Shown: piece after piece, positions 46,521 through 59,200 of the stretch
Layout of the letters: the number at the start of each line of letters is the position of its first letter
Numbering within the stretch: position 1 is the stretch's first letter
Source: Anadara kagoshimensis
Lineage: Eukaryota; Mollusca; Bivalvia; Arcoida; Arcidae
Reading direction: 5' to 3'
Assembly: GCA_021292105.1 (NCBI GenBank)
Contig: CM037873.1
Span: 14,556,551 to 14,620,550 of the forward strand
Length of the DNA stretch: 64,000 nucleotides
Made by a program: the position numbers and the translations under genes
The notes under the pieces: model-generated
The model's database searches: none
What the model was told of the DNA's origin: nothing
The model's input: only the letters and a program-made list of their open reading frames with translations

Positions 46521-48865
46521 CAAATAGGCTGTACAACAGCACGGCAGTGCTATGTTTTAGTTTTACTTGAATGATAAGATCTAAAATTTGCTTGGAATTA
46601 AGATTTACTCACGAAAGATGACCTCCTTCAAAGAATTAAATTGTATTTTTGTTTAAATATTATGTATACATGTATGTTATACAACTTTGATAGGTTTGTT
46701 AACTTTTTCCAGTGTTTGAAAATCATAATAAAGTTGAAATGATATGATGTTTAAATAAAATGCCAGAATGAGTGTGCCAAATAAGTGAAATTTACATGTA
46801 CTTGGTACTGTGAAATCATTAATTTTTTGTCGTCTCAAATTTGATTGTTTTTGTGGATGTTATCGACCATGAACTTAAATGTTAACAAAAAAGTACACAT
46901 TATGATTTTACCTGAAAGAGTAGCGGTAATTACAAATTTACCAGCTTACAAATATATGTAGGAAATGTTTCTTAGAAACATGATTATTGAACACCACAAT
47001 AATGATTTCACAATATTAGATGACCCTCTAGTATAATTTTAGATAATTGGGATTCTCCAGTGCATCAAGAATGCCCCATAATGTAAGTGCTAAACTATTG
47101 TTTCTGCAGGACCCAATTGAAAAGGTCACATGAAAAAGTATAATTTCAAATTGAAATCTTTAATATAATGTACCAGATATGTATCAAGAAAACTTATCCA
47201 CACATATCAAGTGTTTTTGCCAGTAACCATCACTGAATCAAGACCCAATTCTCAAATATGTCTTGCCAATTCTATCATTGACTTTATTTCATCTCTCAAA
47301 TCTCAAATGTTTCATGTTTAAGGTTTTACTTTCACTATTCAATAGTTTGTTTCAACAGCATAATACATGTATTTTAATAATAAATCATCAGTGATTACAA
47401 ATCAGAACAGAAAAGTTTTGACATGTTCAATTTTTACTGTAAATCAGGAAATTTTAGTGTTGGTTAATTTTTGCGAGAATAGCCATTTCAAAATATTCTC
47501 ACACTTGCATTTTAATGATATTGATTAGTGCAAATTGAAAGTGAATCATATAAAATAAAAAATCACAAAAATTATTTTCATGTCTTGTTACTTGCTAATT
47601 TCCACGAAAACTTTCAGGATTTAAAGTACATACCTTTTCATAAGTTATTAAGACTCTGACTTAAGATTAATTGTTAAGATTTTTGTTTCACATTAATTAA
47701 TCAACAATAAGAAATGCTTTCACATATTAGCCAATCAACAATTAGAAATGCTTTCAAATTAACCAATCAACATTTAGAAAACATTACATGTTAACCAATC
47801 AACATTAAGCTTAAATTATATATTTATAGGCCTGTAAATACATGTTATATATTTATCTCTCTTTGTCCCTGTTTTATTTAATCATGGCTTCAAGCAGCAA
47901 GCCTTTATGTTCAGCTTTTTATTATGTAATATTAATGCTTGCAATAACTTATAAATTACTGGCTGGATTGACCTGGTCCCAGTTTTACAATGATTTTCTT
48001 AACAGAGATTTTCCTTAACTTAAATCTGGCAAATTTGAAATGTTAATAAATTTGTCAGTTTTCAAGATATTCACGAATGTAGGGTGTCATTTTAAAGATC
48101 TTTTTAAGCTTATGACATCTATATTCTAATTTATGGTAGTACTACAATATATTGCAAAAAGTTGCAAGATTTAAGTTGAGGAAAATCTTAGTTAAGGAAT
48201 GACTGTTAAACCAGAGCCTGTTATTTAAATGTGTTAAGTATATTGTTAACCACTTTGTTTTGGCTCTTGCCTGTGTTATGTCCAGAAATGTGTACGTACA
48301 GTATTATTAGTGTCCAATAAAGATTACGTTAGTGGATTGAATATTGTTTTACAATTTTCAGTAATTTATGACAAGACACAATTTTTCCCAATAAAAGATT
48401 GGTCTTAACACTAACATTATATTGTCATGAGGCAGTAAGTTAGGCTGGATGTTTTAAGTTATAAATTATACCAGTTGTTTGAAGTTTGATCAGTTTAATT
48501 AATATATTTTCGTAAAAATTTAAATTTTGCATAATTTCAAATCAGTTTTGAAATTAATGTTGAAAATGAATATCATTAATCTAACGCACATTATTATAAT
48601 ACTATCAATTCAATGATGATATTTTGTATTTTGTGTTAATTATTGAATACACTAATCAAGCTTTAAACAACAAACTCTGGGTATTTTAGTGCTAGTGACG
48701 TACCAGTCTGTTTATGCAGATTTACTTTTAATCATTTTAATATGTTCTGCTTTATACAACACATTGTTATATATTGTATTCTGAATCGTCTATTTATTTA
48801 TACTTCATGTCACTCATTACCCCCCACCAACTTACCATGGTTCAACTCCCATATTGTACATCATA

Positions 48866-49074
48866 GGTCGTTCTCAACCTGATGGCAAAGTATACAGTGA
48901 GTCTATTTTAATATTAGGGTAGTTGAAGCTAATAAAGCGAGAGTCGGAATGATTATACATATACCATGATACGCTACTAATACAAATGTACAAAAAAATG
49001 TACCTTTATAAATGTATGTTAATTAAACTTGTCAATGTTTATAAACACTCTGCCATCAGATCGTAGACGACCTA
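48866..49074. repeat. Short inverted-repeat element (MITE)
   Basis: Left 'ATAGGTCGTTCTCAACCTGA' and right complement 'ATAGGTCGTCTACGATCTGA' form terminal inverted repeats of about 25 bp around 160 bp of AT-rich sequence. Confidence 0.65.
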
Positions 49075-50202
49075 TACCAGTCTGTAGGTTTCATTGTTTT
49101 AACAGTGCCAATTTGTAATTTCTTAAAATATAAAAAAACTGATTGTAATAAAGAACCTCTGTCACATGACTGCCATGATAAATCAGTATTTGAAAATGTG
49201 ACCATACTGAAAGTAATGTTCCGTGTTGTAAAGGGTGAGGACAGGAGTTATTGTATCTGGGTAAAAAATAAAATTAAGTTATTTCGTATACTCCATATAC
49301 TGGACATTATGCATGTATTTGAACATGTGATCCACCTGTCCAAAAAACAGCCAAAAATGTCATTCCCTGGCATACATTAGGTACTGATACAACAGACTCT
49401 AATTATAGAGGTTTTGACAGACATCACTTCTCAGGTTAGCATAGTGAAAGTGTTAAAATCCCTGATGTGTGAAATGTTTGAATTTCTTAAACAGAATGAT
49501 TTTGTAACATAATGACCTCTTTATAACAGGAATCTACTGCACGTTTACATTTTTTAGTATGTGAATCGTATTGAAATTGCTAGTTTTGAGAAATACCCAG
49601 TATCGTGACAGGCTTTTACATATCCGTGTGCTCTAAAGGCCCAACGGCCAGTAAAGTTGACAATATTCATTTTAATCAAAGAATATAAAGCCGTTTTGAA
49701 TAGTGACCCTTATGATACAACAGATCACATGATATTTGGCTAGAGAGTCTGTATATTCATTTAGGAAGAACTCTTATTTGCACCCTCCACTAAAACTCGA
49801 TATAGTAATGGGAATTACCACGAGGTATGCAGAACCATATGAATTACAAAGACTATTATTTAGTTAAAATTTTTCAAGTACTTCATGTACCAGTCCGATG
49901 TGAATTTTAGGCTACCCATGTACAGAAATTGGTACCAGCGACAGCTCTAGTAAACACCAATTTAAGAAGAATTGTATGATATTTATCTATATTGCTGTAA
50001 AAACAATACATATTGTCTGTGACATTGATAACAATGTCCTTTGTGCATTCGGATGAATTTTGATTAAATTTGATGTCAGCCTGATTCTTGTTAAGTGTTA
50101 TTTTGTTTGAACTGTGCTCAAATTATGGTATTTTCTGTTTTACGCAATCTGAAGATGTTATTAAAATGTTAAGAACATGTCAAGATCTGATGTAAAGGTC
50201 AC

Positions 50203-50673
50203 CTACTGTAGGAACCACTGTGACTGTGACAGTGAAATACTTTTTATATCCATAGAAAATCAATAAATTTGAATAAAGTTTGATGTTTTTCACTTACTTG
50301 TACCTAGTCGTAATAGGAAATCTGTATGCGCATCTGCGATTGTCATAAAGTATGTCTGTAGAAAGGAAAATGTTGGCGGTATAAGGATTTTACACATGCA
50401 AAAATGACTATGTTTACACCGGAAGTGATGTCCTTGGTGACGTTTTACGTAACAAAATCCACCATTTGCCTGGTTTTTCAACATGTTAAATCCCCATAGC
50501 ACCAACAATTTACCCTGTGCAGATATATTTTGGGCTAATCGCGGATGTGCATACAGATTTCCTGTTACGACTAGGTACAAGTAAGTGAAAAATACTGATA
50601 TTTATTCAAATTTATTGATTTTCTATGGATTTAAAGTATTTCACTGTCACAGTCACAGTGGTTCCTACAGTAG
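50203..50673. repeat. MITE with about 145-bp terminal inverted repeats
   Basis: 'CTACTGTAGGAACCACTGTG' at 50203 returns inverted at 50654-50673; the arms continue through 'CACTTACTTGTACCTAGTCG' and 'GAAATCTGTATGCGCATC' to about 50345 on the left. The 190-bp centre carries no coding frame. Confidence 0.85.
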
Positions 50674-50920
50674 ACAGTAGATACAAATCACATTTTCCAG
50701 ATAACCTTGGGCGAACTTTATGGACAGACCTCCGTTTCACAATCATTCCTTAACAAAGATTTTCCAGCAAAATTTTGTATTCTTTGAAACATTTGACAAA
50801 ACTAAATACAAAAAGCTTGATCTTCAAATATCTAAATTGACAAAATATGAAGTTGTCAAATTTGCCAGATTTAAGTTAAGGAATTATTTTGAAATCAGGG
50901 CCAAATCCCCTATATGAAGG

Positions 50921-50948
50921 GGACTCAGTGGCCAAGTGGTCTAAAGCA
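50921..50948 (+). repeat. SINE family A head fragment
   Basis: 'GGACTCAGTGGCCAAGTGGT' followed by CTAAAGC, cut off exactly where copy 2 of the duplicated block begins; the block appears to have joined or inserted into the SINE here. Confidence 0.5.
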
Positions 50949-51875
50949 TTTTTGTACAGCGTTTCACGATAGTGAACGCATACTTTGCTATCGCTTTCTT
51001 CCAAGATATCGAGCTTCTTTGCTATGAAATTATAAGATATGAGTACACATGGAAATAGTGCGCCTGGTAAATGAGCGTGAAAGAAGTATATCTGTTTAAT
51101 CGTGAGATATGTATTCTGAGACGGGTAATGCATTTGGTTACAAATGCACATTTGGAATAGATTTTCGGAATACATTTCGGAATCTAGTAAAATATTGCGA
51201 CGGGATGCATCTAATAATTTCTGCAATTTGGCGAACTGATCTCATGTTTACAATAAAAAGTAGTCCGAGAAGTTTGCGTCCTACGATGTAAGATCATAAC
51301 TTTTTATGAAATGACAGCAACGACAGGTTGATTTAATTAATTCTTCTTGAAATCTACGGAAATTTAAATTTATTTTGAAGGTTATGATAACGTATTTTGA
51401 TGTTGAGGCAATTGTGTCATATTTTAAAACTGTTTATCGATTAGATTTCACTTTCGTGAAAGGGAGATAATTCGAACAGTACCACATGTGGATTTTAAAT
51501 ACTTCACCATTAACATGAAATGGGAATATTGTGAGTGATAATCAGCAGTTAATTAAAACCCAGATTAATAGCAAATGATCCAGTTACATACAACCGCTAA
51601 AATGTACCCCCTCATAGCGACGGTAGGATCTGCAAAACTACTTTCTCTCTATCCGAAATGACAAAACGATCGGTTACAACTTTTTTAAATTTTAATTACC
51701 GATTGTCTTTTTCATATATTTATGAAATTATTATTTTCTACCATTTAATTCAGCAATACATGGTTTGGTACATTGTTTCTTTTTCAAAAAAAAAAAAAAA
51801 CATCCGTCGGACTATGCATAGATCAAACAACCACCCCCCCCCCAAATTTTCGGTTATATTGTCTTGCCACACCAC
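50949..51875 (-). repeat. Duplicated 0.9 kb block, copy 2
   Basis: Same content as 45607-46520, including the minus-strand frame (here reading IAKKLDILEESDSKVCVHYR at its end). Adds a poly(A/C) expansion near 51786-51843. Its homology to copy 1 ends at the left border of the foldback element at 51876. Confidence 0.65.
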
Positions 51876-54250
51876 TGTTGCAACCGCTATTGAAATAACG
51901 ACCACTATTGAAATAATATTTCAATAGCGGTTGAGAATGCACTGAAATAACGACCACTATCGAAATAATTTCAACAGCGGTTGAGAATGCACTGAAATAA
52001 CGACCACTATTGAAATTGGAATAATTATTTCAATAGCGGTTGAATCTGCATTGAAATAACGACCTCTATTGAAATAATTATTTCAATAGCGGTTGAGAAT
52101 GCACTGAAATAACGACCACTATCGAAATAATTTCAACAGCGGTTGAGAATGCACTGAAATAACGACCACTATTGAAATTGGAATAATTATTTCAATAGCG
52201 GTTGAATCTGCATTGAAATAACGACCTCTATTGAAATAATTATTTCAATAGCGGTTGAGAATGCACTGAAATAACGACCACTATTGAAATAATTATTTCA
52301 ATAGCGGTTGAGAATGCACTGAAATAACGACCTCTATTGAAATAATTATTTCAATAGCGGTTGAGAATGCACTGAAATAACGACCTCTATTATTTCACTA
52401 GCGGTTGGGAATGCACTGAAATAACGACCACTATTGAAATAATAATGTCTTAAGAACTTTTTTCTACACGAATAACCTAACCGCCTATTTAATATATTTG
52501 CGATGACGATTATGTTTATCACTGCACAACCAGTGAATATGATCTTATTCGTTAATTAATAGTAATATATTTTACCATACCAAAAACAAAAGTTATAAGA
52601 GGCATTTGTTGAGGAACAGTCGTAATTTACCTCTGTTTTCTAATGTATAGTATATACTGGTAAGTTTATACATTAGCTTGTTCCTATAAACAGTATATAC
52701 TGGTCAAAATCATTACGAAAACCTTGCATGTACAGCTGCATTTTTCGAATTTAAGGTGCTTTGATTTTATTATTAAGATATCCGTTTAAATATTTTTAAA
52801 AAGGGTTTTTTTTCTATAACATTCAATTTATAAACATAATGAACTATAATCCATACATATTAACCGCAAATTTTTTCAGAGAAGAAAATGATAAGATATT
52901 TCAGATCTGATATATAAGACCCAAGTTAAAAAATAACATTGAGCAAAATTATATAATGCATAAGTACAGGACTTAAAATCTTCTTCAATGATACATCAAA
53001 ATTGCACTGCAATATGTATTTCCCATTGTTTAAAAAAAGAGATGGGAATAAAACAATAAAACAATACATTAAAATATTACCGTATGTGACAAGTTCATCT
53101 GCAAAGGCATTGAGACAGAAAAGGAAGAAAAAAACTAGTTTTTTTCAGTGCCACTACTTATCATTTGTTATTGCTAACCAATCGAAATAGACTCGGAGTC
53201 ACGGGGTGCTTTCAAGAGAAGAAGTCACTTTGTACTGATCAACAGAGGTAAGTGTTTTTTAAAAATAATAAATAAATAAAATTTATAAATTACTATATTC
53301 AGTGGGATTCATAAAGTAAAACCATTTAAAAAGAACGAGATAGAAAAGTGTGTATCTTACAATTCATAAAATGCAGTTTTCTTCTTTAAAACGTTATGAC
53401 AAAAATACAAATAAAAGATGAACATGTTAAGATTCATATTGCAGTTCGTAATTTTAAATTTAAGCAGAGCGATATTTAGACTAATTTCAAGAAACAACTT
53501 TCTAGTCTATATGTGCATTTATATAAACACAACAATATACATTAGGGTTAATCCAGTGTAATTAAACCATTGGACGTGAAAACGGCAAAACAAAGTGTAC
53601 ACGTGAACTTCCAGCATTCAGTAGTTTGGAAGGAGTTGCGGACACACGCTTTCTGGACGGACGGACGGACGGACGGCTGAACGGACAGACGCACATCTGA
53701 CAACAACGCCCTTTGGATATGCATAAAAGGACTTCCTGATGATCAATTTTGTAAAGTTTGAGTAAAATCCCTTCAGTAGTTTGTAGGAGTTGCGGATACA
53801 AGCCCGGACAGACGGACAGACTGACAGACCGACAGACTGACAGACGGACATCGGCTATCACTATAATCCCCTTTCGGTTTCACCGATAGGGGACTAATAA
53901 TTATTTCAATATAGGTCGTTATTTCAGTGCAGATACAACCGCTATTGAAATAATTTCAATAGTGGTCTTTATTTCAGTGCATTCCCAACCGCTATTTAAA
54001 TAATAGAGGTCGTTATTTCAGTGCATTCTCAACCGCTATTGAAATAATTATTTCAATAGAGGTCGTTATTTCAGTGCATTCTCAACCGCTATTGAAATAA
54101 TTATTCCAATTTCAATAGTGGTCGTGATTTCAGTGCATTCCCAACCGCTATTGAAATTATTTCAATAGTGGTCGTTATTTAAGTGCATTCTCAACCGCTA
54201 TTGAAATAATTATTTCAATAGTGGTCGTTATTTCAATAGCGGTTGCAACA
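51876..54250. mobile_element. Foldback-type element with arms of about 52-bp tandem repeats
   Basis: Ends 'TGTTGCAACCGCTATTGAAA' and its complement at 54231-54250 are perfect inverted repeats; a possible 6-bp target duplication, CACCAC, flanks it (51870-51875 and 54251-54256). Left arm (51876-52440) and right arm (about 53895-54250) are head-to-tail copies of a unit with 'AATAACGACCACTATTGAAA' and 'TTTCAATAGCGGTTGAGAAT', each itself a small palindrome. The 1.45 kb centre is AT-rich and shows no transposase frame; it ends in GGAC/CAGA microsatellites. Confidence 0.8.
53560..53870. repeat. (GGAC)n and (GACA)n microsatellites within the foldback element
   Basis: 'GGACGGACGGACGGACGG' near 53656 and 'CAGACTGACAGACCGACAG' near 53817, each preceded by 'TTCAGTAGTTTG..AGGAGTTGCGGA', so the block is a two-unit repeat. 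Cys/Ser/Val-rich minus-strand frames are its translation. Confidence 0.85.
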
Positions 54251-54265
54251 CACCACCGTTTAGAT

Positions 54266-54426
54266 TTGGATCCTGCTCGGGCAGATCCTAGTGTGAGAAA
54301 GTTTGTCATTTCACTATCCAAAAGAAAGATGTTTTCTCTAGGCACTCTGGTTTACTCAACCATTCCAGATCAATATTAGTGAAAGAAAATTGACTAGAGT
54401 ATAAACAACACATGTTCATCCCACTC
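54266..54426 (+). repeat. Partial SINE, family A
   Basis: 'CAGATCCTAGTGTGAGAAAG', 'CTAGGCACTCTGGTTTACTC', 'AGTGAAAGAAAATTGACTAG'; starts right after the foldback element. Confidence 0.6.
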
Positions 54427-54530
54427 CCTTATGAAATCATGTTAACAATCTTTTCTTTATTTAAGTCAGCTTCGATATTGTATAATTTTGGTTATAAATG
54501 TATTATGTTAAGTTTAATGGTTGGTTGTTT

Positions 54531-54841
54531 GCATGGGTTTTACCTTCCAGTCAAGAATATTTCACTTATATCGGATATCATTAGCTATAGGTGAAATGTC
54601 AGAAATTTTTACCTTTGCAGTGTGCCCAGGGCAATGTGCAGAAAAGGTGACATTGGACATCAGTTTTTAAGGTCTAATCAGAAGGACCCTGTTACTTTGA
54701 ATTTTGAATGTTGGGTGATTGGCAAAATAACAGTTGCTATCTATTTTCAAGTCTCTGTCAAACCTTAGTCAGGGTTCAAAACCTGATCTCCAACATACAA
54801 AGTGAGCACTCTACCAACTGAGCCACCATAGTGTTCATGTT
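54531..54841 (-). repeat. tRNA-derived SINE, family B
   Basis: Minus-strand copy with tail 'TCAAGAATATTTCACTTATA' at the left and head complement 'CACTCTACCAACTGAGCCAC' at the right. Confidence 0.7.
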
Positions 54842-54894
54842 AAGATTAGGTTCCATTTGTTACGACCAGCCACTTTCAGAGACTTAACACAACA

Positions 54895-54990
54895 GCCTTT
54901 CAATTTTTGCTACAGGATTCGAACCCCGATCTCCTGCATATGAAGTGAGCACTCTACCAACTGAGCTACCATAGTGTTCATGTTACGATC
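54895..54990 (-). repeat. Isolated tRNA-like head of SINE family B
   Basis: Minus strand reads 'TAGCTCAGTTGGTAGAGTGC' and 'GGGGTTCGAATCC' at tRNA-like spacing: intact pol III boxes A and B. It lacks a full cloverleaf and repeats the flank of the copy at 54531-54841 ('CATAGTGTTCATGTTA'), so I call it SINE-derived, not a tRNA gene. Confidence 0.6.
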
Positions 54991-56187
54991 AGCTGCCATT
55001 TGTTATGACCAGACACCTTCAGAGACTTAACATAACAGCCGTTCAATTTTTGCTCCAGCAAGGTGCTAAATAATCAAAAAATTAAGAACTCCTTTCAGAA
55101 ACTTTTATTCTTGAATTGCTTCAATAAGATACATGTATACTAAATGGTTTGTTTCTAAAATTAAGTACATTTACTCTACACAATGTTGCAAAACAAAGAA
55201 TTGGATTGACAAAAATAAAACATCAGGATTTAAAATCAAAATTCATGTTTTTGGTAAACAAAATTTCATTTCTTGGTTCTAAGTTCTATTGGTGAGAATA
55301 TGAAAGCATGCAATTTTTCAAATTTTGATACAAATGTACAAAATAAAATAACACTTGGTCCAATATTGGCAAGTCAACCTTACCCCAGATTATTATTTGC
55401 AACAACCTTCCCCCAGATTTGCAACAAGATAGGATTTGAGCAAATACAATGACATAAACCAGAAAACCAAGACATTTTTGTATTACCTTTTGAAAGATGT
55501 TTACTGGTAAGTTTATTGTCACTTTTGATTCTGTGATTTCTACAGAAAATGATTACAACAGATTTTCTCTTTTTCTCCTGCAGCACTAATACATTTCATA
55601 AGTCTTTTTCCATTTTGTAAAATTTAAACTTTATATCACTGCTATGAAATGCCCATCCAGAAATAAAAAGTCAATGACACAAGTACAATTCTTTAAATAC
55701 GCCAATACATGTATGTGTTCAACACTGAAAAGTTTTATGATATTTCGTTTTGGACATTCCATGAAATGCTCTAGAAACATTTGTCACTGAGAACTGGCCA
55801 TTATTCTGAATTTTGAAGCAATTACGAACCAATCTTTCAATGAACACTCTTTCCTTATGAAAATAATATACATCTAAAATCCATACATCCACATGACAAA
55901 CTGTACACAACACAGATGGATTGATAATAAATAAAATTTTATCAAGACAACAGATTTTCCTACATTCAAGTTAGTCCCAGAATCTCTTGTGAACGCAATC
56001 CTTTGATATATTCCTTGGCGCAGAAATCTTGCTGATGGTTATATTATTATTTGTCTTAACAATGACATACCAACACTTCCATCAGGCGGACATCAATGCT
56101 GATAGATTTCACTGATCAACTAGACAATCTGTTTCTATATTATATCACAAATTTACAGTCATTCTTCACAGTCACGTTGTTATAGTA

Positions 56188-56193
56188 TTTATT
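56188..56193 (-). terminator. AATAAA overlapping the ISWI stop codon
   Basis: The A of the TGA stop is the first base of AATAAA on the minus strand. If used, the 3' UTR would be only some 15-30 nt; another signal further down may be the real one. Confidence 0.25.
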
Positions 56194-56255
56194 CATTTCT
56201 TTTTCTTTGGCCTTCCTCTTGAATCTAGTGCAGCATCAGCTTTTCTCTTCTGGCC
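56193..56255 (-). CDS. SMARCA5: ISWI last exon
   Basis: Codes for [20 protein letters not shown] and stop TGA at 56193-56195. Matches the human ending QKRKMDGAPDGRGRKKK in pattern. Acceptor TTTTTTCAG. Confidence 0.9.
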   Translation of the reverse strand, partial: GQKRKADAALDSRGRPKKKK

Positions 56256-59200
56256 CTGAAAAAATAAATTGGTGAAAATTTAGCAGTGATTCTAAGTATA
56301 TACTAGTGAAGATGTTCATGTGCTTTATTTCACGCCAGAAGAGTATGCACATACTTTGCAGTGCACTCAGGGCCATGTGCAGGGAGGATTCTTCAGCATG
56401 CTATACCTAACATGACATGGTGCATTGGTTTTAAGGTCTATACTGAAAGACCCAATAAATTTCAAATTTAAATGCCAAGAGCTTGGCAAAAGAAAAGTCA
56501 CTACCTATATGTACTTTTAAGTCTTAGTCAGAATTCAAACCCACCTACATACAGAGCGAGCACCAAAACTTAACAAATGTCTTTGAATGACAAAAGATGA
56601 AAATGTAATTTAGGGTTCAAACCCACCTACATACAGAGCGAGCACCAAAACTTAACGAATGTCTTTGAATGACAAAAGATGAAAATGTAATTTAGGGAAA
56701 ACATGCTCTTAAGTTTCTATAATATAATGTTGTCTGTGGTCAATAACACAAGTCCATACATTATCAGAAATTTTATATAAAGGCAGATAAGAGCGGAAAA
56801 AAACAGTAGTAAAGCACGTCTAGTACTGAATGTAGGGCTCATTTCAGGGGTATAGCACTAGTGTTTTATTCTCTACAGGCTAATAAAGAAGTAAATGGTT
56901 AGTACCTTAGGTGTTCCAGATTTTGGTCCCTTCTTTTTCCTTTCTGCCTTCTCACGTTCTTCAAGTTCTAAGTTTTCTCTTTCTATCAATGTTATCAAAG
57001 TGTTGCATCTCCTTTGTAATTCCTGCAAATATTAAAAAAAATACGATTTTCTAACAATATCTTCAACAATCAACCAAGTTTTCAATCATAACTTTTTTTT
57101 TCATCATGTGATGATTTTCATTGAGAATACTATTTTATACAAACAAACTGTCCCAACCTTTCAACTTGAATATTCAATAAAACAATTTGTCATTTTAAGA
57201 AGTTTGATTTTTGGGCAAGCAGGTCTGTTGTGGTATTTCTATGAACCTTTTAAAGGACAGGTTATACTTCATACCTGTCCTTGTAAAACTGCAAAGGGCC
57301 TGTAATGTAGAATAAGTAGAGTGGAGTCATGGAGGTACACACCTCAGTTAAGATTGTTTTGCTTATTATGAGGTGGTTATAGTTCTTAGATGGTGGAGGA
57401 AACCAGAGTGCCTGGAGAAAATGGGACATTCAGCAAGCAAATAGACAAACTTTCTCATATCAGAATTTGCCAAAGTGGATTCAAAACCTTGTGGTTAGAG
57501 ATGCTAAGATCTGTAAGCCAGCACTTTAGATCACTCACTGCACTCGGCCACCGAGGCCCCCTTATTGAGGATAAAAATAAAAACTGAAGTCCTGTGTCTC
57601 TGTGCTAAAGACATCCAAGAGCAGACCACCTGTGGCCCATTCACACAATGATTACTACTAGAAACAACTTTATAATGCTTATATTTGGCTGTAGTATTAT
57701 TTTCACTATATTCACAGTTCAGTGTATTCCTGCAAAAATAAAATTGCCACATTTTGAGGCATTCAGTAAATGTTCTACATACTTCTTTCTTTTAATCAGA
57801 CAAGACTGTGTAAATTTGACATTCATCATCAACCCATGAAAATTTGTCACCGCGGAAATACATGTAGAGCAATATACAGTAAACAGACTGAATACACTGT
57901 ACGTAATAACTAACTCATATCTTACCATGGCTGTTCTTGACTTTATAAACCAATCAAATCTAAACTGTGGAGCTTGTCTGACTGAGGTCCGTAATTCATC
58001 GTAGACATTTTCTTTATCAAATCCTAGTTTGTGTAACATACATATAAGGAACCTATCTTCCTCTTCTGTGTAATTTTTGCCTTTGTTTGTTCCGTATTGT
58101 ATTCTAAGTTGATGGAATGGAGCCCTATATCTGCACATCTACAACAAAATCATACAATTGTACATCAATTATACACTGTAAAACTTCTCTTTTAAAGTTA
58201 CTCTTTATTTATTTGTGAAACCTCTTTATAATGTCAAAATCTGACTGAACACATTTACTTTACCAAAGAAACAGAACAATAACTAAAACTACTTCCTGAC
58301 AAACACATTTTACTGTAATCTTAAATAAAACGGTCTTGTCATACTTTTGGAATAAAAACTCTTTAAGGAAAAATTTCACACTGCTATTTCAGATAAACTT
58401 AAGATAAAACTTCAAGATAGTTATGGTGAATCCATTATGGTTGTCATCCCTGGGATGACAAATATACATGTATACTCTTACATTGGTTTCAATAAATTCA
58501 GCCATCAAGTTGTCTGCAATTTTCTTGTATTTAGATTAAGTTTGTCACCTACTTTCATGTAGTTTAAATTTTCTGAATATGTAATGCAATACATATTACA
58601 CCATACTTGCTGTCTACTTTAAGAAATTTGTCTTCTACTTTAATATTTATTGATAGGACTGCTCTTACCTTAGCATCTAATGCTTTCTTGATACTTATTC
58701 TTCGTTGTATTTTGGCCTCTCCTCTCTCTATCTGTGCCATAATCTTCTCTATATCTGTTAACTCATTACATCTATCCCAGAATACAGCAGAATATTCCAT
58801 CACCTGAAACAATACACAATCACATCATAATTTTGAATAAACATGGTCAATCTTAAAAGTGTATACACATGCATTTTAGATTATAAAGATTCATTTCAGT
58901 ATGTGTTCTCCCAAGATACAAATCTCATAACTGTGTTAGATTTTTAATAATGAAATAACATGAGAACACACCAGGCCTGTTAAACAGTGTATGTGTATGT
59001 TTTGACTTTGTTCAACAGTGATTGCTTGTGCAAGTGCAATATGGTCAACAGCAGTCATTGTCAAAAGGTGTTCACCTTAAAGATGACGTTCAAAAGACAT
59101 AATTTGATTTATACTACATGTAAATTAGTGCAAGTGCATAATATCATTCTGAACAGAAACTTCCACCATGGAACCGAGTGGTTCTCAGGAAGGGTAAGCA

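Larger units (their letters stand above)
43732..56192. other. UBE3A to SMARCA5 intergenic region, no recognised gene
   Basis: 12.5 kb between two convergent genes. It contains the UBE3A 3' UTR at the left, the duplicated 0.9 kb block, three inverted-repeat elements and SINEs (separate entries). 46520-48860 and 49080-50200 are AT-rich with short hairpin-like 'GCGAAAATTT' type fragments also present near 4370-4500 and 44570-44700; I see no gene there. Confidence 0.6.

Noticed and set aside
49105-49380. 91-residue plus-strand open frame
   Set aside because: No recognisable domain, AT-rich codon use unlike the three real genes, no splice context.
53562-53861. Minus-strand frame with repeated SVCQSV/PSVRP
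   Set aside because: Translation of GGAC/GACA microsatellites in the foldback element.
54895-54990. Possible tRNA gene on the minus strand
   Set aside because: Boxes A and B are good but the acceptor stem does not close and the flanks repeat a neighbouring SINE.
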